A DNA stretch of 64,000 nt from Thiothrix caldifontis (GCF_900107695.1 NZ_FNQP01000004.1:62001-126000), one strand, 5' to 3'. Shown: positions 23,903-33,905, counted from the first letter of the stretch. The notes: generated by a model from the letters alone, not told the origin. A program made the numbers and translations.

Positions 23903-25360
23903 TTATGGTTTGTTGACTGCAATAAAGCGGGTTTGTTCCCCTTGCATAATCAACATGGCAATAGGTTTACCGGCTGGTGCAGCCTGTACCACCGTCTTGA
24001 GATCAGCCGCCGTTTTAACCGGTTGGTTATTGACGGAGACAATAACATCACCCACCGTCAAGCCTGCTTGTTCGGCTGGACTATCTGCTAAAACTTGTTC
24101 GACCACAACACCATGGGTCAACTTGCGCGTGTTGAGTTCTTCACTACTCAATGTTGCAACAGCCACTCCTAACATCCCACTTTCACCGGGAGTCGTTGCA
24201 ACTGGCGAAACTTCTTCATCATCCCCTAATTTTGCAATCGTAACATCCAAGCTCTTTTCTGCCCCTGCCCTCAGGAGTTTGAGGGGGACTTGTGTACCTA
24301 CTGGCGTATTACCCACTAACAATGGCAAGTCAGAAGAAGATTTCACCTTCCCCTCACCAAACCCGATGATAACGTCCCCCGCTTGCACACCGGCTTTATC
24401 GGCAGGGCTACCCGGCTGGACGCTAGAAACCAATGCACCATCAGGCTGATTCAAATTAAAAGAGCTGGCTAAATCTTGATTCATGTCCTGAATCGCAACA
24501 CCCAACCAACCGCGTTCGACTTTACCTTTGCTCTTAAGCTGTTCGATGACGGTTTTTGCCACATTCACCGGGATAGCAAACGAAATCCCCATGTAGCCAC
24601 CGCTACGGCTATAAATCTGCGAATTTACCCCGACCACACGTCCGCTCAAGTCGAATAAGGGGCCACCGGAATTACCAGGGTTCACCGCCACATCAGTCTG
24701 GATAAAGGGAACATAAGTACCATCCGGCAAGCTGCGCGATAAAGCACTGACAATGCCCTGCGTCGCCGTGAGGTCAAGGCCAAACGGTGCACCAATCGCT
24801 ACTACCCACTGCCCTACTTCCAAGCCATTCGAATCACCCAATTGCACGGTAGGCAGGTTCTCGGCTTTTACTTTCAGCAAAGCAACGTCACTGAGGGTAT
24901 CAACTCCAATGATTTCAGCAGGTAACTCACGACGATCATTCAAGCCGACAGTAATAGATTTAGCATCCTCCACCACATGGGCATTGGTAACAATGTAGCC
25001 ATCTGCTGAAATAATGAATCCTGAACCACTGGCTCGTGCACGCTCCGAACGCGGACTTTCGCTATCAGGCAAGCCCCGGAAAAAACGCTCCAATTCAGGT
25101 GGAAAACCTTCCGGTAAACCGCCCATACGCTTAGACGACGCGCTGGCTTCAACGCTGATGTTCACCACAGCCGGACTATTTTGTTTAATTAATGTCGTCA
25201 ATTCTGGCAATGAGCCTGCAATCGGGGCAGGCGCTGGCGTGGTTACAGGGGCTGATACTAACGGCGCTGTGGTTTCTGCCAATACAGGCAGGCTTCCCAA
25301 CACCAGTACAGAACTCATCAGCAAACCTGCGCTTAACATCCGCTGCTTACGTTTGAACAT
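23903..25360 (-). CDS. degQ: Do-family periplasmic serine protease (DegQ/MucD)
   Basis: A 485-residue HtrA-type protease: signal peptide (cleavage near VLA-ET), a P/A/T/V-rich spacer, trypsin-like domain with His128 (TNAHVVED), Asp158 (LSDVALLKV) and Ser231 (NPGNSGGPLFD), then two PDZ domains (about 300-380 and 405-485). It degrades or refolds damaged envelope proteins. Start set at ATG 25360 because AGGAG lies ten bases upstream and a typical signal peptide follows; the frame is open to 25426. The lack of the long LA-loop Q-linker fits DegQ/MucD better than DegP. A two-domain PDZ protease with its own terminator, so it is probably monocistronic. Confidence 0.92.
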   Translation of the reverse strand: MFKRKQRMLSAGLLMSSVLVLGSLPVLAETTAPLVSAPVTTPAPAPIAGSLPELTTLIKQNSPAVVNISVEASASSKRMGGLPEGFPPELERFFRGLPDSESPRSERARASGSGFIISADGYIVTNAHVVEDAKSITVGLNDRRELPAEIIGVDTLSDVALLKVKAENLPTVQLGDSNGLEVGQWVVAIGAPFGLDLTATQGIVSALSRSLPDGTYVPFIQTDVAVNPGNSGGPLFDLSGRVVGVNSQIYSRSGGYMGISFAIPVNVAKTVIEQLKSKGKVERGWLGVAIQDMNQDLASSFNLNQPDGALVSSVQPGSPADKAGVQAGDVIIGFGEGKVKSSSDLPLLVGNTPVGTQVPLKLLRAGAEKSLDVTIAKLGDDEEVSPVATTPGESGMLGVAVATLSSEELNTRKLTHGVVVEQVLADSPAEQAGLTVGDVIVSVNNQPVKTAADLKTVVQAAPAGKPIAMLIMQGEQTRFIAVNKP

Positions 25361-25452
25361 GAATGGCTTACTCCTTTGCAATAATGCTGTGTATAGCCAT
25401 GATTGTGGCAGAAGCAACATTACCAAGGGTTTGCGGAAAGGTTACAAAATCT

Positions 25453-26334
25453 TCATGTTCTGCGCTCGTTAAAACAGGCGCTACGCAAGCGAGCCTCCAC
25501 CCGTAACGCCGTCATGCGCTGTTTATCGGCTACAGCGGGGTATAAATGAAAATGGGCAGCCACTTCCTGCGCGTAACGACTTGCCATTTGCTCTACCCTA
25601 TCGCGACTTTCCAGTGATAATGCCTGCAAGGTTAATAAACGTGGGGCAATGCGCTGCAAATAACGGGTACACAACGCATTTTCTGCCACTTTGCCCCACG
25701 TTTCACGCAATAACAATGGGGGAAAATGACTTGCTGCCAGCACGTCACTGGCAATCTCGCCATTAGCATTCAATGCCTGACCCGTACCATCTACCGCCCG
25801 TAAAAACCATTGGGCTTGCGGATTTTGCCCAGCATAGTGTTTAACCTGCTGCTCCAAACGGTAACTGAGCGGGGGTAGCCCACGACGTGCTTCTTCTGGG
25901 GTATTGTCCAGATCCAATTGACTGGCACTGATGCACTTCCAGACAGGGTGAACCGTTGCCTGGCGCATTTCCTGCCTCTGGCGACAACTGGCTAATAAAG
26001 CTAAGGGCTGGCGGGTAGTGTCTTCTAACAACCAAAACTCATAGTAATCGTCTTGAGGCAATGGCATTTGTGCCGTTTCCAGCACCGTCACAACCGCCAC
26101 ATACGCGCCTTCTACTGCGAGGGGGTCAATACTGGGGTCGAGAGGATAAGGCTTGAAACCGGCACTGCGTTCCCAGCGCCCGATCCGCGCATACCCAACA
26201 CCGCGTGGCGTTATGCATTTAAACTGAAGCTCCCAGTCCACACCATTGAAACTCAGGGCACGCATCTGCTCATTAGCCACCACCTGCAAAACACCATTAA
26301 AAGGGTTGTGTAAGCGTTTGGCATAGGCATCCAT
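25453..26334 (-). CDS. Hypothetical protein downstream of rhlB
   Basis: A 293-residue soluble protein that I do not recognise. It starts with MDAYAKRLHNPFNGVLQVV and contains many tryptophans and arginines (WELQFKCITPRGVGYARIGRWERS, HPVWKCISASQLDLDN) and a helical C-terminal half (ETWGKVAENALCTRYLQRIAPRLL). No signal peptide or membrane helix. It follows rhlB by five bases on the same strand, so the two are almost surely cotranscribed, which might point to RNA-related or merely housekeeping function. Confidence 0.65.
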   Translation of the reverse strand: MDAYAKRLHNPFNGVLQVVANEQMRALSFNGVDWELQFKCITPRGVGYARIGRWERSAGFKPYPLDPSIDPLAVEGAYVAVVTVLETAQMPLPQDDYYEFWLLEDTTRQPLALLASCRQRQEMRQATVHPVWKCISASQLDLDNTPEEARRGLPPLSYRLEQQVKHYAGQNPQAQWFLRAVDGTGQALNANGEIASDVLAASHFPPLLLRETWGKVAENALCTRYLQRIAPRLLTLQALSLESRDRVEQMASRYAQEVAAHFHLYPAVADKQRMTALRVEARLRSACFNERRT

Positions 26335-26339
26335 ACGGT

Positions 26340-27647
26340 TTAACCTGCGTTAGGGTTAGAACGGGGTCGTCTACGCCGCCGCTGCTCACCGCCGCTATTA
26401 CCGGTCTGTGAACGGTGTTTATCCTGACCATGATGCCCCACCCGCTCACGTTGGCTACGCTGTGGACGCTGGAGTTCTGCTGGCAATAACGCGGCGGTGA
26501 TCTTAGCTACTGGAATGGATTTACCCGTGTATTGCTCAATATCCGGCAAATAAAACGCCGTATCTTCACACGCAAAGCTGTGCGCTTCACCCGATGCCCC
26601 GGCACGCGCAGTACGCCCGATACGGTGCACATAATCTTCCGCTAATTGTGGCAAGTCGAAATTGAAAACGTGCGATACATCAGGAATATGCAAGCCCCGC
26701 GCTGCCACATCGGTGGCAATCAGAACCTGAAAATCCCCCGCTTCAAACGCTTGCAACAGCTTTTCACGTTTATTCTGGCGCACATCACCCGAAATCAGGT
26801 CAGAACTAATGCCATTCGCACGCAGGTAATCATCAATTTTCTCAGCGATATGCTTCGTATTCACAAACACAATGGCACGGAAAGGGTTTAGCTGACGAAT
26901 CAAACCAATCAGCAAGGGGATTTTTTCTTCATTTGCCGGGAAATAAACATGTTCAGTGATATTATCCGCCCGCACCGATTCCGCTTCAATTTTGATTTGT
27001 TGCGGGTTATTCATGTGTTCGTAAGCCAATTCCAACACACGCTGTGACAACGTAGCCGAAAATAGCATGTTCAAGCGTTTCGTGGGTGGCGGCAGTTTCT
27101 GCATCAAGTAACGCACATCTTGAATGAAGCCCATGTCGAACATACGATCAGCTTCATCCATCACCAAGGCTTGGGCATGTTTCAGGGTAAATACGTGCTG
27201 CTTGTAATAGTCAATTACCCGCCCCGGCGTACCAATTAACACATCGACCGCCTGTTCAAACTGACGACGTTGCTTGTCATAACCCGCACCGCCGTACACC
27301 AACACGGAACGTAAGCCAGTATGCTTGCCCAACGCTTCAGCATCACGGGCAATTTGAATCGCCAATTCACGGGTCGGTGCCAGAATCAAACAACGCACCG
27401 TACCAGCCCCCGGATTCGGCAGTGGATTTTTCAACAAATGTTGAAACACCGCCACCAAAAATGCACCGGTTTTGCCCGTACCCGTCTGCGCTTGACCCGC
27501 AATATCTTGCCCCGCCAAGGCCAACGGCAAGGTTTCTGCTTGAATACGCGAGCAGAATTCAAACCCCGTCTCATCGAGCGATGCTAATAAGCGCTCATCC
27601 AACGGGAAATCAGTGAAACGTGTTTGACTTAAGTAGAAATTTTCCAT
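26340..27647 (-). CDS. rhlB: DEAD-box ATP-dependent RNA helicase RhlB
   Basis: A 435-residue DEAD-box helicase most like RhlB, the degradosome-associated helicase: LSQTRFTDFPLDERLLASL Q-motif region, AQTGTGKT (53-60), PTRELA, GTPGRVIDY, DEADRMFDMGF (near 168), SATLS, and HRIGRTARAG. The C-terminal 50 residues are basic and disordered (RRRRRPRSNPNAG), as in RhlB, for RNA binding. The family pattern FNTKH (here FVNTKH) and NLPAIE-like (YLPDIEQYTGKSIPV) support RhlB over RhlE. First gene of a two-gene unit with the unknown 25453-26334 protein. Confidence 0.9.
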   Translation of the reverse strand: MENFYLSQTRFTDFPLDERLLASLDETGFEFCSRIQAETLPLALAGQDIAGQAQTGTGKTGAFLVAVFQHLLKNPLPNPGAGTVRCLILAPTRELAIQIARDAEALGKHTGLRSVLVYGGAGYDKQRRQFEQAVDVLIGTPGRVIDYYKQHVFTLKHAQALVMDEADRMFDMGFIQDVRYLMQKLPPPTKRLNMLFSATLSQRVLELAYEHMNNPQQIKIEAESVRADNITEHVYFPANEEKIPLLIGLIRQLNPFRAIVFVNTKHIAEKIDDYLRANGISSDLISGDVRQNKREKLLQAFEAGDFQVLIATDVAARGLHIPDVSHVFNFDLPQLAEDYVHRIGRTARAGASGEAHSFACEDTAFYLPDIEQYTGKSIPVAKITAALLPAELQRPQRSQRERVGHHGQDKHRSQTGNSGGEQRRRRRPRSNPNAG

Positions 27648-27739
27648 TGCTGGAGAATATCACACTGACTCTGCAAGTCAGCACAAAAAGCACAACAACT
27701 TTTATCAATTTTTCAAGAAAACCCTAGGCAATGACATGC

Positions 27740-27874
27740 TGTCGACACATCAATATTAATATGTCGACAATGTTGCTATTTATCACTAAATTTACACTAA
27801 AACATATTCTAATAGTCGACATCGTGCGCTATTATTCTTTGCCTTCTTAACACCTATACGACATATTGTCGACA
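27740..27874. promoter_or_regulatory. Four TGTCGACA-type boxes upstream of pckA
   Basis: The 254-base gap between divergent rhlB and pckA holds the palindrome TGTCGACA at 27740-27747, 27762-27769 and 27867-27874, and a seven-of-eight match (AGTCGACA) at 27814-27821. Starts are 22, 52 and 53 bases apart, near 2, 5 and 5 helical turns, so the boxes face the same side of DNA. The last box is 27 bases before the pckA start. The same palindrome lies upstream of phaC. A regulator binding cooperatively is the simplest reading; I cannot name it. Confidence 0.6.
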
Positions 27875-27901
27875 CTATGCGGCGCTACCGGAGGCGTAAT
27901 T

Positions 27902-29515
27902 ATGAGTACAACAGATACCCTGGCACAGCATCTCGCCAGTACATTGGGGCTAAAAAATACCACTAATCTTTATTGGAATCAGTCTTCCCCAGTTCTTTAC
28001 GAACAAGCACTCAACCGTAGCGAAGGTAAAATCAGTGAAGACGGGGTTTTTGTGGCTTATACCGGTACCTTTACAGGACGCGCCCCCAATGACAAATTCA
28101 TCGTGGATGATGCCGGTTCACACGACAAGGTATGGTGGGGCAAAGTCAACAAGGCTCTGAGCGAAGCCCAATTCAATCAAGTCTTAGCCGATGCCCTGCA
28201 ATTTTTAGAGGGGCGGGAATTGTTCGTACAAGATTTACTGGCAGGGGCAAACGCCGCCGATGAACTCCCCGTGCGGATTATTACGCAGTATGCATGGCAC
28301 GCTTTGTTTGCACGTAATATGTTCATTCGACCCGATGACCTGAACCGTACCCTTGACGTTACTGAACCTAAATTCACCGTCATCCATGTACCGGATATGC
28401 AAGCCGACCCAGATAAGCACGGCACACATTCCGGGGCATTTGTCCTGTTAAACCTGACCCGTGGCCTGATTCTGATTGGCGGTACACATTACGCGGGTGA
28501 AATCAAGAAATCCATTTTCTCAGTCCTCAACTACCTACTGCCACAACGCGGCATTATGTCCATGCACGCTTCTGCCAATGTTGGCAAAAAGGGCGATGTG
28601 GCTATTTTGTTTGGCTTATCCGGCACGGGCAAAACCACCCTCTCCGCAGACCCTAATCGCGCCCTAATCGGTGATGACGAACACGGCTGGAGCGACACTG
28701 GCGTTTTCAATCTGGAAGGCGGTTGTTATGCCAAAGTCATCAACTTGTCGCCAGAACAAGAGCCAATGATCTATAAAACCACCCAAACGTTCGGCACAGT
28801 GCTGGAAAATGTGGTTATGGATCAAGCGACGCGTAAACTGAATTTGGATGACAACGGCATCACCGAAAACACCCGAGCCAGCTACCCGATCACCCAGATT
28901 CCGGGCGCGTTATATCCGGGTAAAGCCGGTCACCCCAAGCACATCATCATGCTGACGTGTGATGCGTTTGGCGTATTGCCACCGATTTCCAAATTGACGA
29001 CAGAACAAGCGATGTATCACTTTATTTCGGGGTATACCGCCAAAGTCGCGGGAACCGAAAAAGGTGTGACTGAGCCAACCGCCACCTTCAGCACGTGCTT
29101 TGGCGCACCGTTCATGGCGCTGCACCCTTCCGTGTATGCGGACTTACTGGGCGCAAAAATCAATGAACACGGTGTTTCGTGCTGGCTGGTGAATACCGGC
29201 TGGACAGGCGGTGGCTATGGTGTGGGCAAGCGGATGAACATTCATCATACCCGTAGCATGGTCAACGCTGCGTTGAATGGTGATTTGGATCAAGTCGCTA
29301 CTCGTCGCGATGCTATTTTCGGCTTAAACATCCCGGTTGCTTGCCCGAATGTACCCACGGAAGTGCTGGAACCTTCATCAACATGGGTAGATAAAGCCGC
29401 TTATGAAGCCAAAGCCACGTATCTGGCGTCTCTGTTCCACGAAAACTTTGCCAAATACAGCGAAGGTGTTGCAGAAACCATCTGTGCTGCTGGGCCATTA
29501 AAAGGTCGCGCTTAA
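27902..29515 (+). CDS. pckA: Phosphoenolpyruvate carboxykinase (ATP)
   Basis: A 537-residue ATP-dependent PEPCK that converts oxaloacetate and ATP to PEP, the entry to gluconeogenesis. Visible motifs: TGRAPNDKFIVDD substrate loop, GTHYAGEIKKSIF, the P-loop GLSGTGKTT (near 238-246), DDEHGW metal site, and ENTRASYP. Length equals the E. coli enzyme (540). The ATG at 27902 is preceded by GGAGG; an in-frame upstream ATG at 27866 overlaps the fourth regulatory box and lacks a ribosome binding site. Probably controlled through the upstream boxes. Confidence 0.96.
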   Translation: MSTTDTLAQHLASTLGLKNTTNLYWNQSSPVLYEQALNRSEGKISEDGVFVAYTGTFTGRAPNDKFIVDDAGSHDKVWWGKVNKALSEAQFNQVLADALQFLEGRELFVQDLLAGANAADELPVRIITQYAWHALFARNMFIRPDDLNRTLDVTEPKFTVIHVPDMQADPDKHGTHSGAFVLLNLTRGLILIGGTHYAGEIKKSIFSVLNYLLPQRGIMSMHASANVGKKGDVAILFGLSGTGKTTLSADPNRALIGDDEHGWSDTGVFNLEGGCYAKVINLSPEQEPMIYKTTQTFGTVLENVVMDQATRKLNLDDNGITENTRASYPITQIPGALYPGKAGHPKHIIMLTCDAFGVLPPISKLTTEQAMYHFISGYTAKVAGTEKGVTEPTATFSTCFGAPFMALHPSVYADLLGAKINEHGVSCWLVNTGWTGGGYGVGKRMNIHHTRSMVNAALNGDLDQVATRRDAIFGLNIPVACPNVPTEVLEPSSTWVDKAAYEAKATYLASLFHENFAKYSEGVAETICAAGPLKGRA

Positions 29516-29530
29516 ATACACAGACTCCCT

Positions 29531-29574
29531 TACCCCCTCCTTTGCAAAAAGGAAGGGTTGGGGGAGAGGATTTT
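29531..29574 (+). terminator. Terminator after pckA
   Basis: A GC-rich, imperfect stem (CCCCCTCCTTT against AAAGGAAGGG..GGGGG with small bulges, 29533-29564) with loop GCAA is followed by four T residues at 29571-29574. It lies between convergent pckA and the transglutaminase gene and may serve both. Confidence 0.55.
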
Positions 29575-29585
29575 CTTCCGGCTAG

Positions 29586-32500
29586 TTAACCCCGCCGCAA
29601 ATCCAACGTATACGGATAATCCGCATTCACCTCTTCCGGCGGCGGACTCATCGGCTGCGGCTTCGCGCCATGCTCATAGAACGAGCGCGTGGCTTCCGAC
29701 AAGAACTTCGGCTCCAGCACCCCCGGCGTATGTTCCTCACGGAAACGCGAGAAGCGCCGACTTTCCGCCTCATATGCATTCACCGGGAAGATTTCAGAAT
29801 TGCGCCCCCCCGGATGCGACACATGGTAAGTGCAACCACCCACCGAACGCCCATTCCAAGTATCAATAATGTCAAACACCAACGGTGCATGAATCCCAAT
29901 GGTCGGATGCAACGCGGAAGGCGGCTGCCAAGCGCGGAAACGCACCCCAGCGACATACTCACCCTTCACGCCCGTCGCCTTCATCGGCACACGCCGCCCA
30001 TTACACGCCACCACGTAACGCGAATCGGTCAGCCCATTGATTTTCACCTGCACCCGTTCCAGCGACGAATCCACAAACCGCGCCGTGCCCTGACTGCTCA
30101 ACTCTTCGCCCAGCACATTCCACGGCTCTAACGCTGCCCGCAACTCCAGCTCAATACCGCAATATTGCACCCGCCCATACACCGGGAAACGGAACTCGTG
30201 GAACGGTGCCAGCCACTCCAACTGGAACGGATACCCCGCCGCCTGCAAGTCCGCGCACACATCCTTCATGTCTTCCCACACGTAATGCGGCAGCATGAAA
30301 CGGTCATGCAACGCAGTCCCCCAACGCACCAGCCGATGCGCATACGGCGTGTTCCAGAAACGCACCATCAAGGTACGGATCAGCAACATCTGTACCAACG
30401 ACATCCGCGCATGAGGCGGCATTTCAAAGCCACGGAATTCCAGCAAGCCTTGGCGACCGCTGAAAGAATCCGGCGAATACAGCTTGTCGATGCAGAACTC
30501 CGCCCGATGCGTATTCCCGGTAATATCAATCAACAAGTTGCGCAGCAAACGGTCAACCAACCACGGCTGGTCATTGTGTCCCTGCGGCATTTGCTGGAAG
30601 GCGATTTCCAGCTCATACAAACTCTCATCCCGCGCCTCATCGACCCGTGGCGCTTGGCTGGTCGGGCCAATAAACATGCCAGAGAATAGGTACGAAAGCC
30701 CCGGATGGTGCTGCCAAAACGTCAACAAACTGCGCAACACATCTGGCTGACGCAAGAACGGGCTATCACTCGGCGTAGCCCCACCCAGGGTGACGTGATT
30801 ACCGCCACCCGTGCCAGTATGCCGCCCATCCAGCATGAATTTTTCCGCGCCCAACCGTGACAACCGCGCCTCTTCGTAAAGCAGCTCAGTATTCTGAACC
30901 AGTTCTTGCCACGTCTTCGCCGGGTGAATATTCACCTCAATCACCCCCGGATCAGGCGTCACCTTGAACGACTTCAAGCGCGGATCAGACGGCGGCTCGT
31001 AGCCTTCCAGCAAAATCGGCATCTGCAATTCAGCGGCAGTGGTTTCAATGGTTGCCACCAAATCCAGATAATGCTCCAAGAAATGCAACGGCGGCAGGAA
31101 CACATGCAAGCGTCCTTCCCGCGCTTGTACGCACAAGGTGGTGCGCGGCACTTCGCGCCATTCCATCACCATCGTCTTGGTTGCATCGGCGTGTTGCAAG
31201 GTCGGCTCAGGCGGCGCGACATACGCACTGTAACGCTGCTCCACTTCACCGTGGAAATCTGCCAACGGCGGGCGGTCTTCAAACGGGCAAGGCTGCGCCT
31301 CGACTTCGCGCTCATCCTCCGCCGTCCACGCCAAACTATCCAGCGGCAGGCGGAAACCCATCGGCGAATTGCCCGGAATCAAATACATCGATTGACGGCG
31401 GAATTCCCACGGCGCACTTGCCCAACTCGACGCCAGTGCATCCCAACGCAACGGCAGCGCGTACCCTGTTGGCACATCCAGACCACGCTGTAATGCCAGT
31501 ACCAAATCGTTGCGGTGCTTGCTGTCACGCAGGCTCAGGGTCAACCAGTCCACATTCACGGGCTGATTCGCCTCTTTCCACAAATAATACAAACGGTCTT
31601 CGTAACCCGGCACAAGGTATTTGGTATGCAAACCCAACTTGGCACACACCGTTTCGGCAAACAGCTTGGCGTGGGTATCGTTGTAACCGTAATCCTTTTG
31701 ATCGTCGGCTACCAGACTTGAGTCTTTCCACACTGGCACGCCATCCGGTCGCCAGAAACACCCCAACGCCCAACGCGGGAACGGTTCACCCGGATACCAC
31801 TTGCCCTGCCCAAACTGCAACACACTGCCCGGTGCAAATACTTTCTGCATCCGCCGCAACAGCACGCCCGCCCGTTCGCGCTTGTGCTCACCCAAGGCTG
31901 CCGTGTTCCACTCCGCCCCATCCATATCGTCGATGGAAACGAAGGTCGGTTCACCGCCCATCGTCAAGCGCACATCGCCACGCACCAAATCGGCTTCGAC
32001 CTGATTGCCCAGTGCCAGCACGTCTGCCCATTGCTCATCCGAATACGGCTTGGTCACACGCGGGTCTTCGAGAATCCGGCGCACATTATTGTGGAAATCG
32101 AACTCGACTTCGCATTTATCGGTGAAACCATCAATCGGCGCAGCACTGCCCGGCGAAGGCGTACACGCCAACGGAATATGTCCCTCACCTGCAAACAGCC
32201 CCGATGTCGGGTCAAGCCCAATCCAGCCCGCCCCCGGCAGATACACTTCTGTCCAAGCGTGCAAATCGGTGAAATCCACCTCTGTCCCGCTAGGGCCATC
32301 CAACGCCTTTTGGTCAGCCGTCAACTGCACCAAATACCCCGACACGAACCGCGCCGCCAGCCCCAGATGCCGCAAAATTTGCACCAGCAACCATGCCGAA
32401 TCGCGGCAAGAACCGGTTTTCTTGGTCAGGGTTTGCTCACACGATTGCACCCCTGGTTCAAGGCGGATGTTGTAACCGATGTCTTTTTGCAAGCGGCTGT

Positions 32501-32945
32501 TAATCGCAACCAGAAACAACACCGTATTAGGCTGCTTGAGGTCAACACCCTTCAACCATTCCTTCAGCAACTCACCGTCTTCGGCAATTTCCAAATACGG
32601 AATCAGCTCTTTCTGTAACGCCTTGTCGTACTGGAAGGGGTACTTCATGGCGTAATCTTCCACGAAGAAATCGAACGGGTCGATCGTCACCATATCGGCG
32701 ATGACATCAACTTCCACGCTGAATTCGGTGGTTTTTTCGGGGAATACCAGCCTTGCCAGCCAGTTACCAAACGGGTCTTGCTGCCAGTTGATGTAATGCT
32801 TTTCCGGCTTGATCTTCAGGGAATACGCCAGAATCGGCGTGCGCGAATGCACCGCAGGGCGCAAGCGCACCACATGTGGCGACAAGCTAACCGGGCGATC
32901 AAATTTGTACCCGGTGTAATGGTTTAAAGCGACGTGAATACTCAT
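29586..32945 (-). CDS. Transglutaminase-DUF2126 protein
   Basis: An 1119-residue fusion. Residues 1-290 are a bacterial transglutaminase-like cysteine peptidase/amidase unit with N-terminal beta domain and catalytic triad Cys180 (TGSCRDSAW), His229 (DLHAWTEV) and Asp245 (GLDPTSG). The rest is DUF2126, with conserved GGEPTFVSIDDMDGAEWN and GRHTGTGGGNHVTLGG. Such proteins are encoded with alpha-E and circularly permuted ATP-grasp genes, sometimes with Anbu, and are suspected of making or cutting an isopeptide-like bond on an unknown peptide. It is the last gene of a three-gene minus-strand operon and starts at the next base after the alpha-E gene's stop. Confidence 0.9.
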   Translation of the reverse strand: MSIHVALNHYTGYKFDRPVSLSPHVVRLRPAVHSRTPILAYSLKIKPEKHYINWQQDPFGNWLARLVFPEKTTEFSVEVDVIADMVTIDPFDFFVEDYAMKYPFQYDKALQKELIPYLEIAEDGELLKEWLKGVDLKQPNTVLFLVAINSRLQKDIGYNIRLEPGVQSCEQTLTKKTGSCRDSAWLLVQILRHLGLAARFVSGYLVQLTADQKALDGPSGTEVDFTDLHAWTEVYLPGAGWIGLDPTSGLFAGEGHIPLACTPSPGSAAPIDGFTDKCEVEFDFHNNVRRILEDPRVTKPYSDEQWADVLALGNQVEADLVRGDVRLTMGGEPTFVSIDDMDGAEWNTAALGEHKRERAGVLLRRMQKVFAPGSVLQFGQGKWYPGEPFPRWALGCFWRPDGVPVWKDSSLVADDQKDYGYNDTHAKLFAETVCAKLGLHTKYLVPGYEDRLYYLWKEANQPVNVDWLTLSLRDSKHRNDLVLALQRGLDVPTGYALPLRWDALASSWASAPWEFRRQSMYLIPGNSPMGFRLPLDSLAWTAEDEREVEAQPCPFEDRPPLADFHGEVEQRYSAYVAPPEPTLQHADATKTMVMEWREVPRTTLCVQAREGRLHVFLPPLHFLEHYLDLVATIETTAAELQMPILLEGYEPPSDPRLKSFKVTPDPGVIEVNIHPAKTWQELVQNTELLYEEARLSRLGAEKFMLDGRHTGTGGGNHVTLGGATPSDSPFLRQPDVLRSLLTFWQHHPGLSYLFSGMFIGPTSQAPRVDEARDESLYELEIAFQQMPQGHNDQPWLVDRLLRNLLIDITGNTHRAEFCIDKLYSPDSFSGRQGLLEFRGFEMPPHARMSLVQMLLIRTLMVRFWNTPYAHRLVRWGTALHDRFMLPHYVWEDMKDVCADLQAAGYPFQLEWLAPFHEFRFPVYGRVQYCGIELELRAALEPWNVLGEELSSQGTARFVDSSLERVQVKINGLTDSRYVVACNGRRVPMKATGVKGEYVAGVRFRAWQPPSALHPTIGIHAPLVFDIIDTWNGRSVGGCTYHVSHPGGRNSEIFPVNAYEAESRRFSRFREEHTPGVLEPKFLSEATRSFYEHGAKPQPMSPPPEEVNADYPYTLDLRRG

Positions 32946-33905
32946 TTAAAGCCCTTGCGATTGCTGTTGTCCGTTACGGTCGGGGTAAAACCATGTTTTG
33001 GCAATCTCGGTATGCAACATACCCAGTTCGCTCTGCAAATAGTCCATCAAGGTGTGTACCTGTTCGGCGGGAATCGCGCCAACATCTTGCGCTTGTGAAT
33101 GTTCCAAAACCCGTTGCGCCATCGCCGTCGGCATTTCCGGATCAGGTAAATAGCGCATCCGCCGCCCCATTGCGGCTAAAGAATAGCCAACCGAACCGGG
33201 GAATACGTTGTCATTCATCAAAAAGCGCATTACACGCTGACCTTCGACCCGTGAATGGATGTGCTGCAAATACATCTGCCGCGCACTCAGGGCTTGCAAC
33301 AGGTTTGTCCACAAAATGCCGTCGTATTTGCGCAGCGTATCGCTACGATCATCCGACAATAGCAATGAGGTCATTTCCAGAATCCGGCTGGTCATGTCGG
33401 TGCGTTCCAGATGCTTGCCGATTTGCATGAAATCGAAGCTGTGGTCGCGGCTCATATTGCTATCCAACGCGCCTCGGATGCACTGGCAATGTTTCATCAC
33501 TTCGCGCAGGAAAATCTGGCGGGAGTAACGATCAGAAATGCGCGGTAAGCTGTTAGTCATCAGCAAATGAATCTGGTTAGCCTGTTCCCAGATTTCTTCC
33601 GGCAACACATCCAGTGAAGTACGCACGTTTTCGCGCACATTTGCCAAGGACGTGGCCAGAGATGACGGATTGTTGGTATCCGCAATCAAAAACTGCATGA
33701 TATTGGCTTCATTGCCACGTTCGTAATGTTCGCTGAAAACCTTTTCAGCATTGAACAAGCGGATCAGGGTGAACCAATTGATTTCCATGCGCCCCGGCAA
33801 ATCCATCAGCAAAGCGGTGTGCACGTTGATCAGGCGGGCAGTTTTTTCGGCACGTTCCAAATAACGCGCCATCCAGTAAACACGTTCAGCTACACGGGAT
33901 AACAT
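32946..33905 (-). CDS. Alpha-E domain protein
   Basis: A 319-residue all-alpha protein with the alpha-E signature (MLSRVAERVYWMARYLERAEKTARLINVH, ERTDMTSRILEM). The family is found next to circularly permuted ATP-grasp proteins and is thought to assist peptide-bond formation in an unknown modification. Start set at ATG 33905 because GGGGAGGAAG precedes it and the family begins with MLSRVAERVYW; it overlaps the stop of the upstream ATP-grasp gene by one base. Middle gene of the operon. Confidence 0.9.
   Translation of the reverse strand: MLSRVAERVYWMARYLERAEKTARLINVHTALLMDLPGRMEINWFTLIRLFNAEKVFSEHYERGNEANIMQFLIADTNNPSSLATSLANVRENVRTSLDVLPEEIWEQANQIHLLMTNSLPRISDRYSRQIFLREVMKHCQCIRGALDSNMSRDHSFDFMQIGKHLERTDMTSRILEMTSLLLSDDRSDTLRKYDGILWTNLLQALSARQMYLQHIHSRVEGQRVMRFLMNDNVFPGSVGYSLAAMGRRMRYLPDPEMPTAMAQRVLEHSQAQDVGAIPAEQVHTLMDYLQSELGMLHTEIAKTWFYPDRNGQQQSQGL

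Noticed and set aside
31052-32125. Long open frame of 357 codons on the plus strand inside the transglutaminase-DUF2126 gene
   Set aside because: The minus-strand protein is a clear family member over the same bases; the plus frame is proline- and arginine-rich low-complexity sequence, the usual mirror of GC-rich codons.
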